The notes: a model not told the origin generated them from the letters alone. A DNA stretch of 64,000 bases from JBJHDF01 sp050486405 (GCA_050486405.1 JBJHDF010000005.1:62001-126000), one strand, 5' to 3'; numbered from the stretch's first letter, positions 43,581 through 53,007 are shown. Numbers and translations: made by a program.

Positions 43581-44213
43581 CTAGTTGTCGGACAGCCAGT
43601 GGGCAATCACCTGATCCAGGTCACCGTCGTGCTGGCGCATGGCCTGGGCGAACTGACTGCGAAAGGTGCGGCCCAGATTGACGCCGTCGAGCATGACGTT
43701 GAGCAGTTGCCACTGGCCGTCGCGGTTACGACCCATGGTGTAGGACAGGCGATAAGTCTTGCCGCCGTCTTTCACCTCCTGGTGTACCACCACCCGGCGA
43801 CTGTCGCCGGGGTCTTCATCCGGCGGCAAGACCCGGATCGGGTGGTCCACATAGCTTTCGATACCCCGGGCATAGCTCTTCACCAGCCCTTCCTTAAAGA
43901 CCCGACCGAAGGCCTGCATCTGCTCACGACTGGCCTCCTCCGCGTGGTCGCCCATTACCGTGCGGGCAATCCAACCGAAATGCACCACCGGTTCGAGTAC
44001 CTCGGTAACGGCCTTATAGAAACCCTCGGAATCGGTCTTGCCCTTGTGCTCGCGCACTACCTGAAGCAGCGTTTCGGTGGTCTGCTCGACAATATCGTGC
44101 GGACCAAGTGCCTTCTCTTCGGTGGCGAATGCCTGGGATGACACCAGCAGCAACACTCCCAACACCGTCAACCAGTTGAAACTGGCCACGGTTTTCGTAA
44201 GAAACCTCATTTG
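43581..44213 (-). CDS. mlaC: MlaC-type phospholipid-binding periplasmic protein, copy 1
   Basis: 210-residue MlaC/Ttg2D protein: signal peptide (cleaved near AFATEE), then the lipid-binding domain (FGWIARTVMGDH, YRLSYTMGRNRDGQWQLLNVMLDGVNLGRTFRSQF). MlaC carries phospholipid between the MlaA outer-membrane complex and the inner-membrane MlaFEDB transporter. About 60 percent identical by eye to the gene just upstream (44255-44932), a clear tandem duplicate. ATG 44213 gives a normal signal peptide. mlaB is absent between it and ibaG. Confidence 0.9.
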   Translation of the reverse strand, partial: QMRFLTKTVASFNWLTVLGVLLLVSSQAFATEEKALGPHDIVEQTTETLLQVVREHKGKTDSEGFYKAVTEVLEPVVHFGWIARTVMGDHAEEASREQMQAFGRVFKEGLVKSYARGIESYVDHPIRVLPPDEDPGDSRRVVVHQEVKDGGKTYRLSYTMGRNRDGQWQLLNVMLDGVNLGRTFRSQFAQAMRQHDGDLDQVIAHWLSDN

Positions 44214-44254
44214 AATCAAACTCCCGTGTCTGTCAGAAAATCCGGTCACAAGTT

Positions 44255-44932
44255 TCAGGCATCGGCCAGCCAGTTGGCAATCACCTTGTCCAAGTCATCG
44301 TGCTGTCGCATGGCCTGGGCAAACTGGCTGCGAAAGGACTGGCCCAGGTTGACCCCGTCCAGCACCACGTTAATCAGCTTCCACTCCCCGGCCCGGTTGC
44401 GGGCCATGGTATAGGACAGACGGTAGACGCTGCTGCCGTCGCGCACTTCCTGGTTGATGCTCACCCGGCGCCGGTCACCCAGTTCCTCGCTCAGAGGCAG
44501 CACCCGTACCCGGCTGTCCACATAGCCTTCGATGCCGCGGGAGTAGGTCTTGACCAGACTGTCCTTGAAGGTACTTTTGAAAGCCGCCATCTGTTCCGCA
44601 CTGGCCTTATCGGCGTGATCGCCCATCACCACCCGGGCGATAAAGGCAAAGTCCACCACTGGGTCCAGCACCTCGGTGACTTTGCTGTAAAAAGCCTCGG
44701 ACTCGGTGTCGCCCCGATGTTCGCGTACAATGGCCAGCAGCCGATCCGTGGTCTGCTCCACCAGTTCCTGGGGTCCCGGGTTCTCATCCGCCCGCACTGT
44801 ACCGGCGAAAACTGCCATCAGCGCGACAAGAGCCATCAGCGCAACGGGAGCCATCAGCGCGAGCAAGCGACCGGGATGTGCCATATTCTCTGCTAAGTTC
44901 TTCATAACTCGGGTAAACTCCTGCACTGCCAT
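44255..44932 (-). CDS. MlaC-type phospholipid-binding periplasmic protein, copy 2
   Basis: 225 residues, same family as copy 1. The matching blocks are FAFIARVVMGDHADKAS, YRLSYTMARNRAGEWKLINV and DGVNLGQSFRSQFAQAMRQH. It has a longer hydrophobic N-terminus (about 20-48) rich in Ala, Leu and Met, still a plausible signal peptide. Start ATG 44932 or ATG 44905. Ends 41 bp ahead of copy 1. mlaF, mlaE and mlaD, which usually precede mlaC, are missing: the divergent yrbG lies directly upstream. Confidence 0.88.
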   Translation of the reverse strand: MAVQEFTRVMKNLAENMAHPGRLLALMAPVALMALVALMAVFAGTVRADENPGPQELVEQTTDRLLAIVREHRGDTESEAFYSKVTEVLDPVVDFAFIARVVMGDHADKASAEQMAAFKSTFKDSLVKTYSRGIEGYVDSRVRVLPLSEELGDRRRVSINQEVRDGSSVYRLSYTMARNRAGEWKLINVVLDGVNLGQSFRSQFAQAMRQHDDLDKVIANWLADA

Positions 44933-45050
44933 CGGGTCTTTCAGTAGGTAAGGCGGTCAAAACTGTCCTTCACTGGCTCTGACCGGCGAAACAGGTTTTG
45001 GTGCCATTGGTTTGCCGTAACACCCTAGTCGCGGCCAAGTGTACCAACCC

Positions 45051-45064
45051 GTGGGCGCGCCCAC
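45051..45064. promoter_or_regulatory. Perfect 14-bp palindrome between mlaC copy 2 and yrbG
   Basis: GTGGGCGCGCCCAC is fully symmetric and lies 49 bp before the yrbG start in the 180-bp divergent promoter region. It may be an operator or simply a GC-rich palindrome. Confidence 0.3.
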
Positions 45065-45112
45065 CATAGCATTCGCAGTTCATCAAAACCGCCAAAGGTG
45101 CCACAAACCCCA

Positions 45113-46075
45113 ATGCACACCCTAACCTGGCTGATTCCCCTGATTGCCATACTGGTCGGTTTTGTCGGACTGCTCTGGAGCGCCGATCGCTTTGTCGGCG
45201 GCAGCGCGGCTCTGGCCCGGGGGTTGGGCGTGTCGCCACTCATTATCGGCCTGACCATTGTGTCCTTTGGCACCTCGGCGCCGGAGATACTGGTGTCCAT
45301 CAGCGCTTCGCTCAAGGGCGCCGGAGAGCTGGCGGTGGGCAACGCGCTCGGCTCCAACCTGGCCAACATCGGCCTGGTACTGGGCATCACCGCCCTGATC
45401 GCTCCGCTGCCGGTGCAGCCCCACCTGCTACGGCGGGAAATTCCACTGCTGCTGGGCATTACCGCCCTCGCGGGGCTGTTTCTGGTCGACGCCCGGCTGG
45501 GGTACCGGGAAGGCGCCGCTTTACTGCTGTTACTGCCCCCGTCCCTGTGGTTGCTGATGCGCCGCCGGAACGATGAGCCCCAGGCGCTGAGCGCCGAGGT
45601 GCCGGCGGCGCCGTATCGCCTGACCGGGCCGATTTTCTGGTTCCTGTTAGGTCTGGCAGTGCTGATTGGCTGTTCCGAGTTGCTGGTGTGGGGCGCCCGG
45701 GAACTGGCGTTGCAACTGGGTGTCAGCCCCCTGGTGGTGGGCCTGACCGTAATCGCGGTGGGCACCAGCCTGCCGGAACTGGCCGCCTCTGTAGTCAGCG
45801 CCCTGAAAGGACATCACGACATCGCCCTGGGCAACATCATCGGTTCCAACATCTTCAATCTGCTGGCGGTGATGGCCATTCCGGCCCTGCTGGACGGGCC
45901 GACCATGGCAGCGGCTGTCTTCTGGCGGGACTACACCGCCATGGCACTGCTCACCCTGATGCTGGCGGCCGCCGCTCTGCTGGCGCTGTGGGGGCTGCGG
46001 CTCGGGCGGACGGTGGGAGTGCTGTTGCTGGCCGGCTATGCGGCCTATCTGGCCGCGCTGGCCCTGGCGCATTGA
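45113..46075 (+). CDS. yrbG: Calcium/sodium antiporter, YrbG family
   Basis: 320-residue CaCA exchanger with ten to eleven spans. The two alpha repeats are clear: SFGTSAPEILVSI with GNALGSNLANI (about 50-85), and AVGTSLPELAASV with GNIIGSNIFN (about 218-250). In E. coli the gene precedes kdsD, as here (65 bp). Calcium specificity is by family only. Confidence 0.92.
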   Translation: MHTLTWLIPLIAILVGFVGLLWSADRFVGGSAALARGLGVSPLIIGLTIVSFGTSAPEILVSISASLKGAGELAVGNALGSNLANIGLVLGITALIAPLPVQPHLLRREIPLLLGITALAGLFLVDARLGYREGAALLLLLPPSLWLLMRRRNDEPQALSAEVPAAPYRLTGPIFWFLLGLAVLIGCSELLVWGARELALQLGVSPLVVGLTVIAVGTSLPELAASVVSALKGHHDIALGNIIGSNIFNLLAVMAIPALLDGPTMAAAVFWRDYTAMALLTLMLAAAALLALWGLRLGRTVGVLLLAGYAAYLAALALAH

Positions 46076-46140
46076 TCCGGATAGGGAACCTCTGCCTAAT
46101 GTGGGTATAATGACGACCATGAAAAGACACTGCCCGACCC

Positions 46141-47112
46141 ATGACCTCATCTGATTTTGTCAGCTCCGCCCGGCGCACCATTGAGTTGGAAGCCGAGGCT
46201 GTCAGCGCCCTGGTACAACGGGTGGATGGCGCCTTCACCCTGGCCTGCCAGGCCATTCTCGAGTGTCGGGGCCGCACCATCGTCACCGGCATGGGTAAAT
46301 CCGGCCATATCGGCAAAAAAATTGCCGCCACTTTTGCCAGCACCGGCACTCCCGCCTTTTTTGTTCACCCGGGGGAGGCCAGCCACGGCGATCTGGGCAT
46401 GATCACCGGCGACGACTTGGTAATTGCTATCTCCTACTCAGGCAACTCCCAGGAACTGCTCACCCTGCTGCCGCTGTTCAAACGCCAGGGCATTCCGCTG
46501 ATCGCCATGACTGGCAAGCCCCGCTCACCCCTGGCCCTGGAGTCCAATATAGTGCTGGACGTCAGCGTCGCCTGCGAAGCCTGCCCCCTGGCCCTGGCAC
46601 CCACCTCCAGCACCACGGCGGCCCTGGTGATGGGCGACGCCCTGGCCATCGCCCTACTGGAAGCCCGGGGGTTTACCGCCGAGGATTTCGCCTTCTCCCA
46701 CCCGGGGGGCACCCTGGGACGCAAACTGCTGCTGCGGGTGGGCGATATCATGCACAGCGGCGACGCCGTGCCCCGGGTCAGCCCGGACGTGACCTTGAGC
46801 CAAGCGCTGGTGGTAATGACCCAGAAAGGCTTCGGTATCACCACGGTGGTGGACGACAAGAACCAGCTGCTGGGCGTTTTTACCGACGGTGACCTGCGCC
46901 GCACCATCGATCGCGGCGGCAACTTTGCCAGTACGCCGATCGGCGACCTGATGCACGCCAACCCGAAAACCGTATCGCCACAAACCCTGGCCGCCGAAGC
47001 ATTGAACATGATGGAAACCGCCCGCATTACCGCACTGATTGTAGTGGATGAAAACAAGCATCCCCGGGGCGTGCTGCATATGCACGACCTGCTGCGGGCC
47101 GGAGTGATGTAG
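46141..47112 (+). CDS. kdsD: D-arabinose 5-phosphate isomerase
   Basis: 323 residues; ribulose 5-phosphate to arabinose 5-phosphate, the first step toward Kdo of LPS. N-terminal SIS domain (ITGMGKSGHIGKKIAATFASTGTPA-type block, FVHPGEASHGDLGM, AISYSGNSQELL) and two C-terminal CBS domains (GIMHSGD and LMHANP regions). Starts a run of LPS genes. Confidence 0.95.
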   Translation: MTSSDFVSSARRTIELEAEAVSALVQRVDGAFTLACQAILECRGRTIVTGMGKSGHIGKKIAATFASTGTPAFFVHPGEASHGDLGMITGDDLVIAISYSGNSQELLTLLPLFKRQGIPLIAMTGKPRSPLALESNIVLDVSVACEACPLALAPTSSTTAALVMGDALAIALLEARGFTAEDFAFSHPGGTLGRKLLLRVGDIMHSGDAVPRVSPDVTLSQALVVMTQKGFGITTVVDDKNQLLGVFTDGDLRRTIDRGGNFASTPIGDLMHANPKTVSPQTLAAEALNMMETARITALIVVDENKHPRGVLHMHDLLRAGVM

Positions 47113-47123
47113 GGCAATTGTTT

Positions 47124-47672
47124 ATGGACCAGACACTACAAAATAAGGTACGACAAATCGAGCTGCTGCTGCTGGATGTGGACGGTGTGCTCACCGACGG
47201 GCGGCTGCTGTTCGGCCCGGATGGCAGCGAATCCAAAGCGTTCAACACCCTGGACGGACACGGCATCAAACTGCTGCAACGCTGCGGTGTGGCGGTGGGT
47301 ATCATCTCCGGTCGCCGCACCGAGCTGGTGGCCAAGCGCGCCCAGAACCTGGGTATCGAGCTGCTGATCCAGGGCCGGGAGGACAAGTGGCAGGCGCTGC
47401 AGGAGCTGGCGGACAGTGCCGGTAACCGGGTGCCATCGCCGCAGGCCATCGCCTTTATGGGCGACGACTGGCCGGACCTGGAAATCATGACCCGCGTGGG
47501 GCTGGCGCTGGCGCCGGCCAGTGCCCACCCCGAGGTACTGCGGCGAGCTCACTGGTGCAGCAGGCTTGCCGGCGGGATGGGCGCGGTACGCGAGGCCTGT
47601 GACATGATCCTCAGTGCCCGGGGAGACTACGGCCGGCTGCTGTCTGAGGCCATCGGCGCGGACGAGGATTAG
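47124..47672 (+). CDS. kdsC: 3-deoxy-D-manno-octulosonate 8-phosphate phosphatase
   Basis: 182-residue HAD-type phosphatase; removes the phosphate from Kdo 8-phosphate. Nucleophile motif LLLDVDGVLTDG (Asp18, Asp20), IISGRR (motif 2) and FMGDDWPDLEIM (motif 4). ATG 47124 chosen; TTG 47118 is in frame. Separated from kdsD by 11 bp. Confidence 0.95.
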   Translation: MDQTLQNKVRQIELLLLDVDGVLTDGRLLFGPDGSESKAFNTLDGHGIKLLQRCGVAVGIISGRRTELVAKRAQNLGIELLIQGREDKWQALQELADSAGNRVPSPQAIAFMGDDWPDLEIMTRVGLALAPASAHPEVLRRAHWCSRLAGGMGAVREACDMILSARGDYGRLLSEAIGADED

Positions 47673-47676
47673 TAGC

Positions 47677-48315
47677 GTGAGCGATCCCCAAGCTCCCACC
47701 AGCCCCCCCGTCACCGAGGTATCCCGTACCGGGAGCAGCAAAAGCCGCTTTCGTCGCCAACAGAATGCGCTGCTGGCAGCGATTCTTGCGGTGTTGGTTC
47801 TGGCGCTGCTGTTCATCGACTTCGACCCCCCGGCGACCGACCCGCCGGAGGCGATCGACCGCTACCCCGACGCCTATCTTTTCGACATGGAAAGCCGGGA
47901 ATTCAATCAAGAGGGCCGCACCCACTACACGGTACGCGCCTTCAGTGCCCTCTACTATTCCGGCGAACCGCGGCCCGACGGCCACGCGGTCTTCAGTCGG
48001 CCTCGCCTGACCTTTTACGGCGAGGGGCGTCCACCCTGGCAACTGCGGGCCGACACCGGCCGGGGTGACCCTGGCGGTGAGCGGCTTTCGCTGAGCAGCA
48101 ACGTGCGCCTGTGGCAGGCCGAGGGGGACACCGACATTGCCGAACTGCTGACCGAAGAGCTGCACATTAACCTGCGAGCAAGATACGCCGAAACCGGGAA
48201 AACTGTTACCATGCGCTCAGAGCAAAGTCTGACCACCGCCGTGGGGCTCCGCGCCTTCCTTGATACTGAGGTGGTGGAACTTCTATCCGAGGTAGAGAGC
48301 ATCTATGAGCCCTGA
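47677..48315 (+). CDS. lptC: LPS export ABC transporter periplasmic protein LptC
   Basis: 212 residues: short cytoplasmic tail, one membrane span (about 30-50), and a beta-jellyroll of the LptC type (FSALYYSGEPRPDGHAVFSRPRLTFY, TVTMRSEQSLTT). It takes LPS from LptBFG to LptA. GTG 47677 follows the kdsC stop by four bases. Its end overlaps lptA by 11 bp. Confidence 0.92.
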   Translation: MSDPQAPTSPPVTEVSRTGSSKSRFRRQQNALLAAILAVLVLALLFIDFDPPATDPPEAIDRYPDAYLFDMESREFNQEGRTHYTVRAFSALYYSGEPRPDGHAVFSRPRLTFYGEGRPPWQLRADTGRGDPGGERLSLSSNVRLWQAEGDTDIAELLTEELHINLRARYAETGKTVTMRSEQSLTTAVGLRAFLDTEVVELLSEVESIYEP

Positions 48316-48817
48316 CAGTCACCCCCCCCGGCTGTGGCCCTGGGCTGCGGCGCTGCTGCTGGCCGCGCCCCTGGCACTGGCGCTGCCGCTGGATCGGGAT
48401 CAACCCACCCGCATCGTCTCGGACCGCTTCCAGGCAGACCAGCGCCAGGGCGTGGCAATTTACGAGGGCAAGGTGGAGCTGGTTCAGGGTTCGCTGAAAA
48501 TTGAAGCCGATCGCCTCACCCTCTACCGCGACGAAAACAACCGGGTGCGGGAGGTTCTGGCCGAGGGTACTCCCGCGCGCTACCGGCAAAAACCCGGCCC
48601 CGATCAGCCGGAGATCACCGCCGAAGCCCATAGCATTCGTTACACCCTGGAGAGTGAGCTGATCCAATTGAACACCAGGGCCTTTCTGAGTCAGGACGGC
48701 GCCACCATGAGCGGCGACCAGATCAGCTATTTCATCGGCCAGGACCGCGTGGTCGCCGATGCCGAAGCCGACTCGCGCATCGAAATGGTCATTCCGCCCC
48801 GAAACAGGCAGGATTAG
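48305..48817 (+). CDS. lptA: LPS transport periplasmic bridge protein LptA
   Basis: 170 residues with signal peptide (cleaved near ALALP). OstA-type repeat: QPTRIVSDRFQADQRQGVAIYEGKVELVQGSLKIEAD pattern across residues 30-70. Polymerises into the bridge across the periplasm. Between lptC and lptB. Confidence 0.94.
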   Translation: MSPDSHPPRLWPWAAALLLAAPLALALPLDRDQPTRIVSDRFQADQRQGVAIYEGKVELVQGSLKIEADRLTLYRDENNRVREVLAEGTPARYRQKPGPDQPEITAEAHSIRYTLESELIQLNTRAFLSQDGATMSGDQISYFIGQDRVVADAEADSRIEMVIPPRNRQD

Positions 48818-48825
48818 TCGTTTTC

Positions 48826-49551
48826 ATGTCCCATCTGCAAGCCCTTCATCTGGCCAAAAGCTATCGTACCCGACAGGTGGTCTCCGACGTCTCTCTCTCC
48901 GTGAGCAGCGGGCAGATCGTCGGCCTGCTGGGTCCCAACGGTGCCGGCAAAACCACCTGTTTTTACATGATCGCGGGGCTGATTCGCGCCGATCGCGGCC
49001 AGGTTCTGATCGACGACCGGGACATCACCCATCTGCCCATTCACGGTCGCGCCAGAGCCGGCATCGGCTACCTGCCCCAGGAAGCCTCGGTGTTCCGCAA
49101 ACTGTCGGTGGCCAACAACATCATGGCCATACTGGAGACCCGCAGGGACCTGAACCGCAAACAGCGGCTGGCGCGACGCGACGCACTACTGCGCGAGTTT
49201 CACATTACCCACATCGCTGACAACCTGGGCATGTCCCTGTCCGGAGGCGAACGCCGCCGGGTGGAGATAGCCCGGGCGCTGGCCACGGAACCCAAGTTCA
49301 TCCTGCTGGATGAACCCTTCGCCGGCGTCGACCCCATCTCGGTCACCGACATCAAACAAATCGTGCGGCACCTGAAGGACCGGGGCATAGGTGTGCTGAT
49401 CACCGACCACAACGTGCGCGAGACCCTGGATATCTGCGAAACCGCCTACATTGTCAGCGAAGGCCGGATCATCGCCCAGGGCAATGCCGGTGAACTGCTG
49501 GCCAACCAGCAGGTACGCAGGGTCTATCTGGGGGAACAATTTCACCTGTAG
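48826..49551 (+). CDS. lptB: LPS export ABC transporter ATPase LptB
   Basis: 241 residues, complete ABC ATPase: Walker A GPNGAGKTTCFYM, Q-loop YLPQEASVFRKLSV, signature LSGGERRRVEIARAL, Walker B FILLDEPFAGVDP, and the H-loop His in LITDHNVRETLDIC. Drives LptFG, which are not in the window. Confidence 0.97.
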   Translation: MSHLQALHLAKSYRTRQVVSDVSLSVSSGQIVGLLGPNGAGKTTCFYMIAGLIRADRGQVLIDDRDITHLPIHGRARAGIGYLPQEASVFRKLSVANNIMAILETRRDLNRKQRLARRDALLREFHITHIADNLGMSLSGGERRRVEIARALATEPKFILLDEPFAGVDPISVTDIKQIVRHLKDRGIGVLITDHNVRETLDICETAYIVSEGRIIAQGNAGELLANQQVRRVYLGEQFHL

Positions 49552-49594
49552 CGGAACCAGATCGCAGTATAGTCGCCGCTCAGCGCACAGTTTA

Positions 49595-49624
49595 TTGTTA
49601 AAAACCCTTGACAATTACGATAAT
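49595..49624 (+). promoter_or_regulatory. Candidate sigma-70 promoter of rpoN
   Basis: TTGTTA (49595-49600), 18-bp spacer and GATAAT (49619-49624). A consensus TTGACA (49608-49613) also lies here but has no matching -10 at 17 bp. The 176-bp lptB-rpoN gap holds no other clear signal. Confidence 0.4.
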
Positions 49625-49727
49625 TTGAATCCTGGGCATAAAGATTGCTTGAGATTATTGCTTGAGAAACAAAGCCTGACTACACTCTACCTATTTCCAG
49701 GACTTACAGAGTTCAGTCGTACCGGCA

Positions 49728-51200
49728 ATGAAGCAATCCCTACAGCTCAAGCTCGGCCAACAGCTCACCATGACGCCACAGTTGCAGCAGGCGATCCGTC
49801 TGCTGCAACTGTCCACGCTCGATCTGCAGCAGGAAATCCAGGAGGCTCTGGACTCCAACCCCATGCTGGAGACCGAGGAGAGCAGCGATGGCGACGGCGC
49901 CGATCAGAGCGAACGGGACAGCGCGCCCCAGGAGGTTCCCAGCGCCAATGGCCAGGACAGCGACTGGCCCGAAGCCATTCCCACCGAGCTACCCGTGGAT
50001 ACCAGCTGGGACGACGTTTACCAGAGCAGTTCCGCCCCCAGCTCCACCCCGACCCAGGATTTCGAGGACAGCGACTACGACAGCCGCCGGGGCACCACCG
50101 AATCCCTGCACGATCATCTGCTGTGGCAATTGAACCTCACACCCATGTCCGACCGGGACCGGGTCATAGCGCTGTCAATCATCGATGCCATAGAGCCCAG
50201 CGGCATCCTGTCCGTGCCCCTGAGCGATATCTTCGAGGGCCTGCAACAGAACTGGGAAGATGGCGAGGAGCCGCTGGAATTGGACGAAGTCCAAGCGGTG
50301 CAACACCGCATACAACAATTCGATCCCTGCGGTGTGGGCAGTCAGGATCTGGCCGAGTGCCTGCTGGTGCAACTGCAGCAACTGAGTCCGGACACCCTCT
50401 GGCTGGACGCCGCCAAACTGATCGTCAGCCAGTACCTGCCCGTGCTGGGCAGCCGCGACTACCGGCAATTGATGCGCCGCACCAAGCTCAAGGAGGCGGA
50501 ACTGGCCGAGGTCATACGCCTGATCCAGAGCCTCAATCCCCGCCCTGGAGACATCATTGCCGACGGTGACACTGAATATGTGATACCAGACGTATTCGTG
50601 GAAAAGCGCGAGGGGCGCTGGGTAGTGGAACTCAACCCCGACATAGCCCCGAAACTGCGCATCAACAGCAACTATGCCTCCCTGGTCAAACGTGCCGACT
50701 CCAGCAGTGACAACACCTACCTCAAGGACAACCTGCAGGAAGCCCGCTGGTTTCTGAAGAGCCTGCAAAGCCGCAACGAAACCCTGCTCAAGGTGGCCAG
50801 CTGCATTGTCGAAAAGCAGCGGGGTTTTCTCGAGTACGGGCCCGAGGCCATGAAACCCCTGGTACTGCACGATATTGCCGAACTCGTGGAAATGCACGAA
50901 TCCACCATTTCCCGGGTGACCACCCAGAAGTACATGCACACCCCCCAGGGCATCTTCGAGCTGAAGTACTTCTTTTCCAGCCACGTCAGCACCGACTCCG
51001 GCGGTGAGTGCTCCTCCACCGCCATCCGCGCCATCATCAAGAAGCTGGTGGCTGCCGAATCCCCAAAGAAACCCCTGAGCGACAGCAAGATCACCAGCCT
51101 GCTGGCCGATCAGGGCATACAGGTAGCGCGGCGCACCATCGCCAAGTACCGCGAATCCCTGGGCATACCCCCCTCCAACGAACGCAAAAGCCTGACATGA
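49728..51200 (+). CDS. rpoN: RNA polymerase sigma-54 factor
   Basis: 490 residues. Region I is Gln/Leu-rich (LQLKLGQQLTMTPQLQQAIR), region II is acidic (about 45-110), and region III has the core-binding and DNA-binding parts, ending in the RpoN box (ARRTIAKYRE) near residue 475. Serves promoters that need AAA+ activators. Followed by hpf and the nitrogen PTS genes in the common order. Confidence 0.97.
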   Translation: MKQSLQLKLGQQLTMTPQLQQAIRLLQLSTLDLQQEIQEALDSNPMLETEESSDGDGADQSERDSAPQEVPSANGQDSDWPEAIPTELPVDTSWDDVYQSSSAPSSTPTQDFEDSDYDSRRGTTESLHDHLLWQLNLTPMSDRDRVIALSIIDAIEPSGILSVPLSDIFEGLQQNWEDGEEPLELDEVQAVQHRIQQFDPCGVGSQDLAECLLVQLQQLSPDTLWLDAAKLIVSQYLPVLGSRDYRQLMRRTKLKEAELAEVIRLIQSLNPRPGDIIADGDTEYVIPDVFVEKREGRWVVELNPDIAPKLRINSNYASLVKRADSSSDNTYLKDNLQEARWFLKSLQSRNETLLKVASCIVEKQRGFLEYGPEAMKPLVLHDIAELVEMHESTISRVTTQKYMHTPQGIFELKYFFSSHVSTDSGGECSSTAIRAIIKKLVAAESPKKPLSDSKITSLLADQGIQVARRTIAKYRESLGIPPSNERKSLT

Positions 51201-51332
51201 CAGCGCGCCTGCGGCACTGTTATGCTTGGCTAGTGGCCGCGGATCCAGCTCCGGCGGACCGGGCAGGGTTTGCCGTCCGCCCGCTATCCGCGCGCAACGA
51301 GATCCAACCGATACACCTACGAGGAGATCACC

Positions 51333-51623
51333 ATGCAAATCAACATTAGCGGCCACCACCTGGACGTCACCGACGCGCTAAGGGACTATGTCCACACCAA
51401 ACTGGAAAAACTGAGCAATCATCACGACCGCATTACCACCACCAACGTGATCCTCTCTGTGGACAAACTGGTACAGAAAGCGGAAGCTATCGTACACGTC
51501 AGCGGCAAGGATCTCTTCGCCGACGCCAGTTCCGAGGACCTATATGCCGCTATCGATATGCTCACTGATAAACTCGACCGCCAACTGATCAAGCATAAGG
51601 AAAAAATGCGCAGCCATCGCTGA
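51333..51623 (+). CDS. hpf: Ribosome hibernation promoting factor, short form
   Basis: 96 residues: the beta-alpha HPF domain only (MQINISGHHLDVTDALRDYV at the start, EAIVHVSGKDLFADASSEDLYAAIDML). It binds 30S subunits and helps form 100S ribosomes. ATG 51333 is preceded by GAGGAG. Downstream of rpoN by 132 bp, in which no clear signal was seen. Confidence 0.95.
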   Translation: MQINISGHHLDVTDALRDYVHTKLEKLSNHHDRITTTNVILSVDKLVQKAEAIVHVSGKDLFADASSEDLYAAIDMLTDKLDRQLIKHKEKMRSHR

Positions 51624-51640
51624 CACACCGGACCCAAACC

Positions 51641-52105
51641 ATGCCAATCGACACCCTGATCACGCCCGCCCGCACTCTCTGTGGTATTGAAGGAGTCAGC
51701 AAGAAGCGGGCCTTGGAGATTCTGGCCAACACCATCGCCGGCGACGTGCCGGCGGTGGATGCCGACGACCTATTCCGCCGCCTCATCGCCCGCGAGCGCT
51801 TGGGCTCCACCGGCATTGGCCACGGCGTTGCCATTCCCCACTGCCGGGTCAGTGACGCCAGTGAAACCTTGGGCGCCCTGATTACCCTCAAGGATCCGGT
51901 CGACTTCGATGCCATTGATCAGGAGCCGGTGGACGTTCTCTTCGCTATGCTGGTACCGGAAGAAGCCAACGACCAACATCTACAGACCCTGGCTGCCCTC
52001 GCCGGCGCACTCAACGATGCCGAATTTCGCCAGCAACTGCGCCATGCCCAAAGCAGCGAGCAGCTGTACCAGTTGGCAGTGCAAAGACTGGCCAGCGACC
52101 CCTGA
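51641..52105 (+). CDS. ptsN: Nitrogen PTS enzyme IIA
   Basis: 154-residue EIIA-Ntr. Phosphoacceptor His67 in GHGVAIPHCRV. Part of the PtsP-NPr-PtsN phosphorelay that regulates potassium and nitrogen functions. 17 bp after hpf. Confidence 0.95.
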   Translation: MPIDTLITPARTLCGIEGVSKKRALEILANTIAGDVPAVDADDLFRRLIARERLGSTGIGHGVAIPHCRVSDASETLGALITLKDPVDFDAIDQEPVDVLFAMLVPEEANDQHLQTLAALAGALNDAEFRQQLRHAQSSEQLYQLAVQRLASDP

Positions 52106-52128
52106 CAAACTGTCTAGAGTATCCAGGT

Positions 52129-53001
52129 ATGCGACTGGTCATCATCAGCGGTCTTTCCGGCTCCGGCAAAAGCACCGCCCTGCGGGTTCTTGAGGACGTG
52201 GGGTTCAACTGCATCGACAACCTGCCGGTGAGCCTGCTGCCCGCTCTAGTGGCCCAAATCAAGATACACGAGGACCCGGAGAGCCAGCGCTTCGCCATCG
52301 GGATCGACGTGCGCAATGCCTGGCGCGACCTGAGCATATTCCCCGATATGCTGCGCACACTGAAGGACGCACACCTGCCCTTCCAGACACTGTTTCTTGA
52401 CACCCAGGCCCGGGTGCTGATCCAGCGTTTCAGCGAAACCCGACGCAAACACCCCCTGAGTGATCAACACACCAACCTTGAAGAAGCCATCACAGCCGAA
52501 CAGCAACTGGTAGAGCCCATCCGCGATGCCGCCGATCAGGTACTGGATACCAGTGACCTGACCCTGCACGAGTTGCGTGACCTGATCAAGGAGCGGGTAG
52601 TGGGCAGCGGCACGTCCACTACAGCGGTGTTGTTTGAATCTTTCGGTTTCAAATATGGCCTGCCGGTCAACGCCGATCTGGTGTTCGACGCCCGCTGCCT
52701 GCCCAACCCCCACTGGAAGCCCAACCTGAGACCACTCACCGGCAGGGACCGGGCCGTGCAGGACTTCCTCGGTGCGGAACAAAGCGTTGGCAACATGCTG
52801 GACGACATTACCCAATTTGTGGAACGCTGGCTACCGCACTACCAGGCCAACAACCGCAGTTATATCACCATCGGCGTCGGTTGCACCGGCGGCCAACACC
52901 GCTCGGTTTTTTTGTGCGAACGGCTGTACCAGTACTTCTCCCAGCGCTACGACAACGTCCAGGTTCGCCACCGCGAACTCAACCGCAACGAGAAACCCTG
53001 A
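52129..53001 (+). CDS. rapZ: RNase adapter protein RapZ
   Basis: 290 residues. P-loop GLSGSGKS (8-15), FLDTQARVLIQRFSETRRKHPL block and C-terminal GCTGGQHRSVFLCERL, the conserved HRSV site. In E. coli RapZ guides RNase E to GlmZ sRNA; whether that target exists here is unknown. Confidence 0.95.
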   Translation: MRLVIISGLSGSGKSTALRVLEDVGFNCIDNLPVSLLPALVAQIKIHEDPESQRFAIGIDVRNAWRDLSIFPDMLRTLKDAHLPFQTLFLDTQARVLIQRFSETRRKHPLSDQHTNLEEAITAEQQLVEPIRDAADQVLDTSDLTLHELRDLIKERVVGSGTSTTAVLFESFGFKYGLPVNADLVFDARCLPNPHWKPNLRPLTGRDRAVQDFLGAEQSVGNMLDDITQFVERWLPHYQANNRSYITIGVGCTGGQHRSVFLCERLYQYFSQRYDNVQVRHRELNRNEKP

Positions 53002-53007
53002 GTCATC

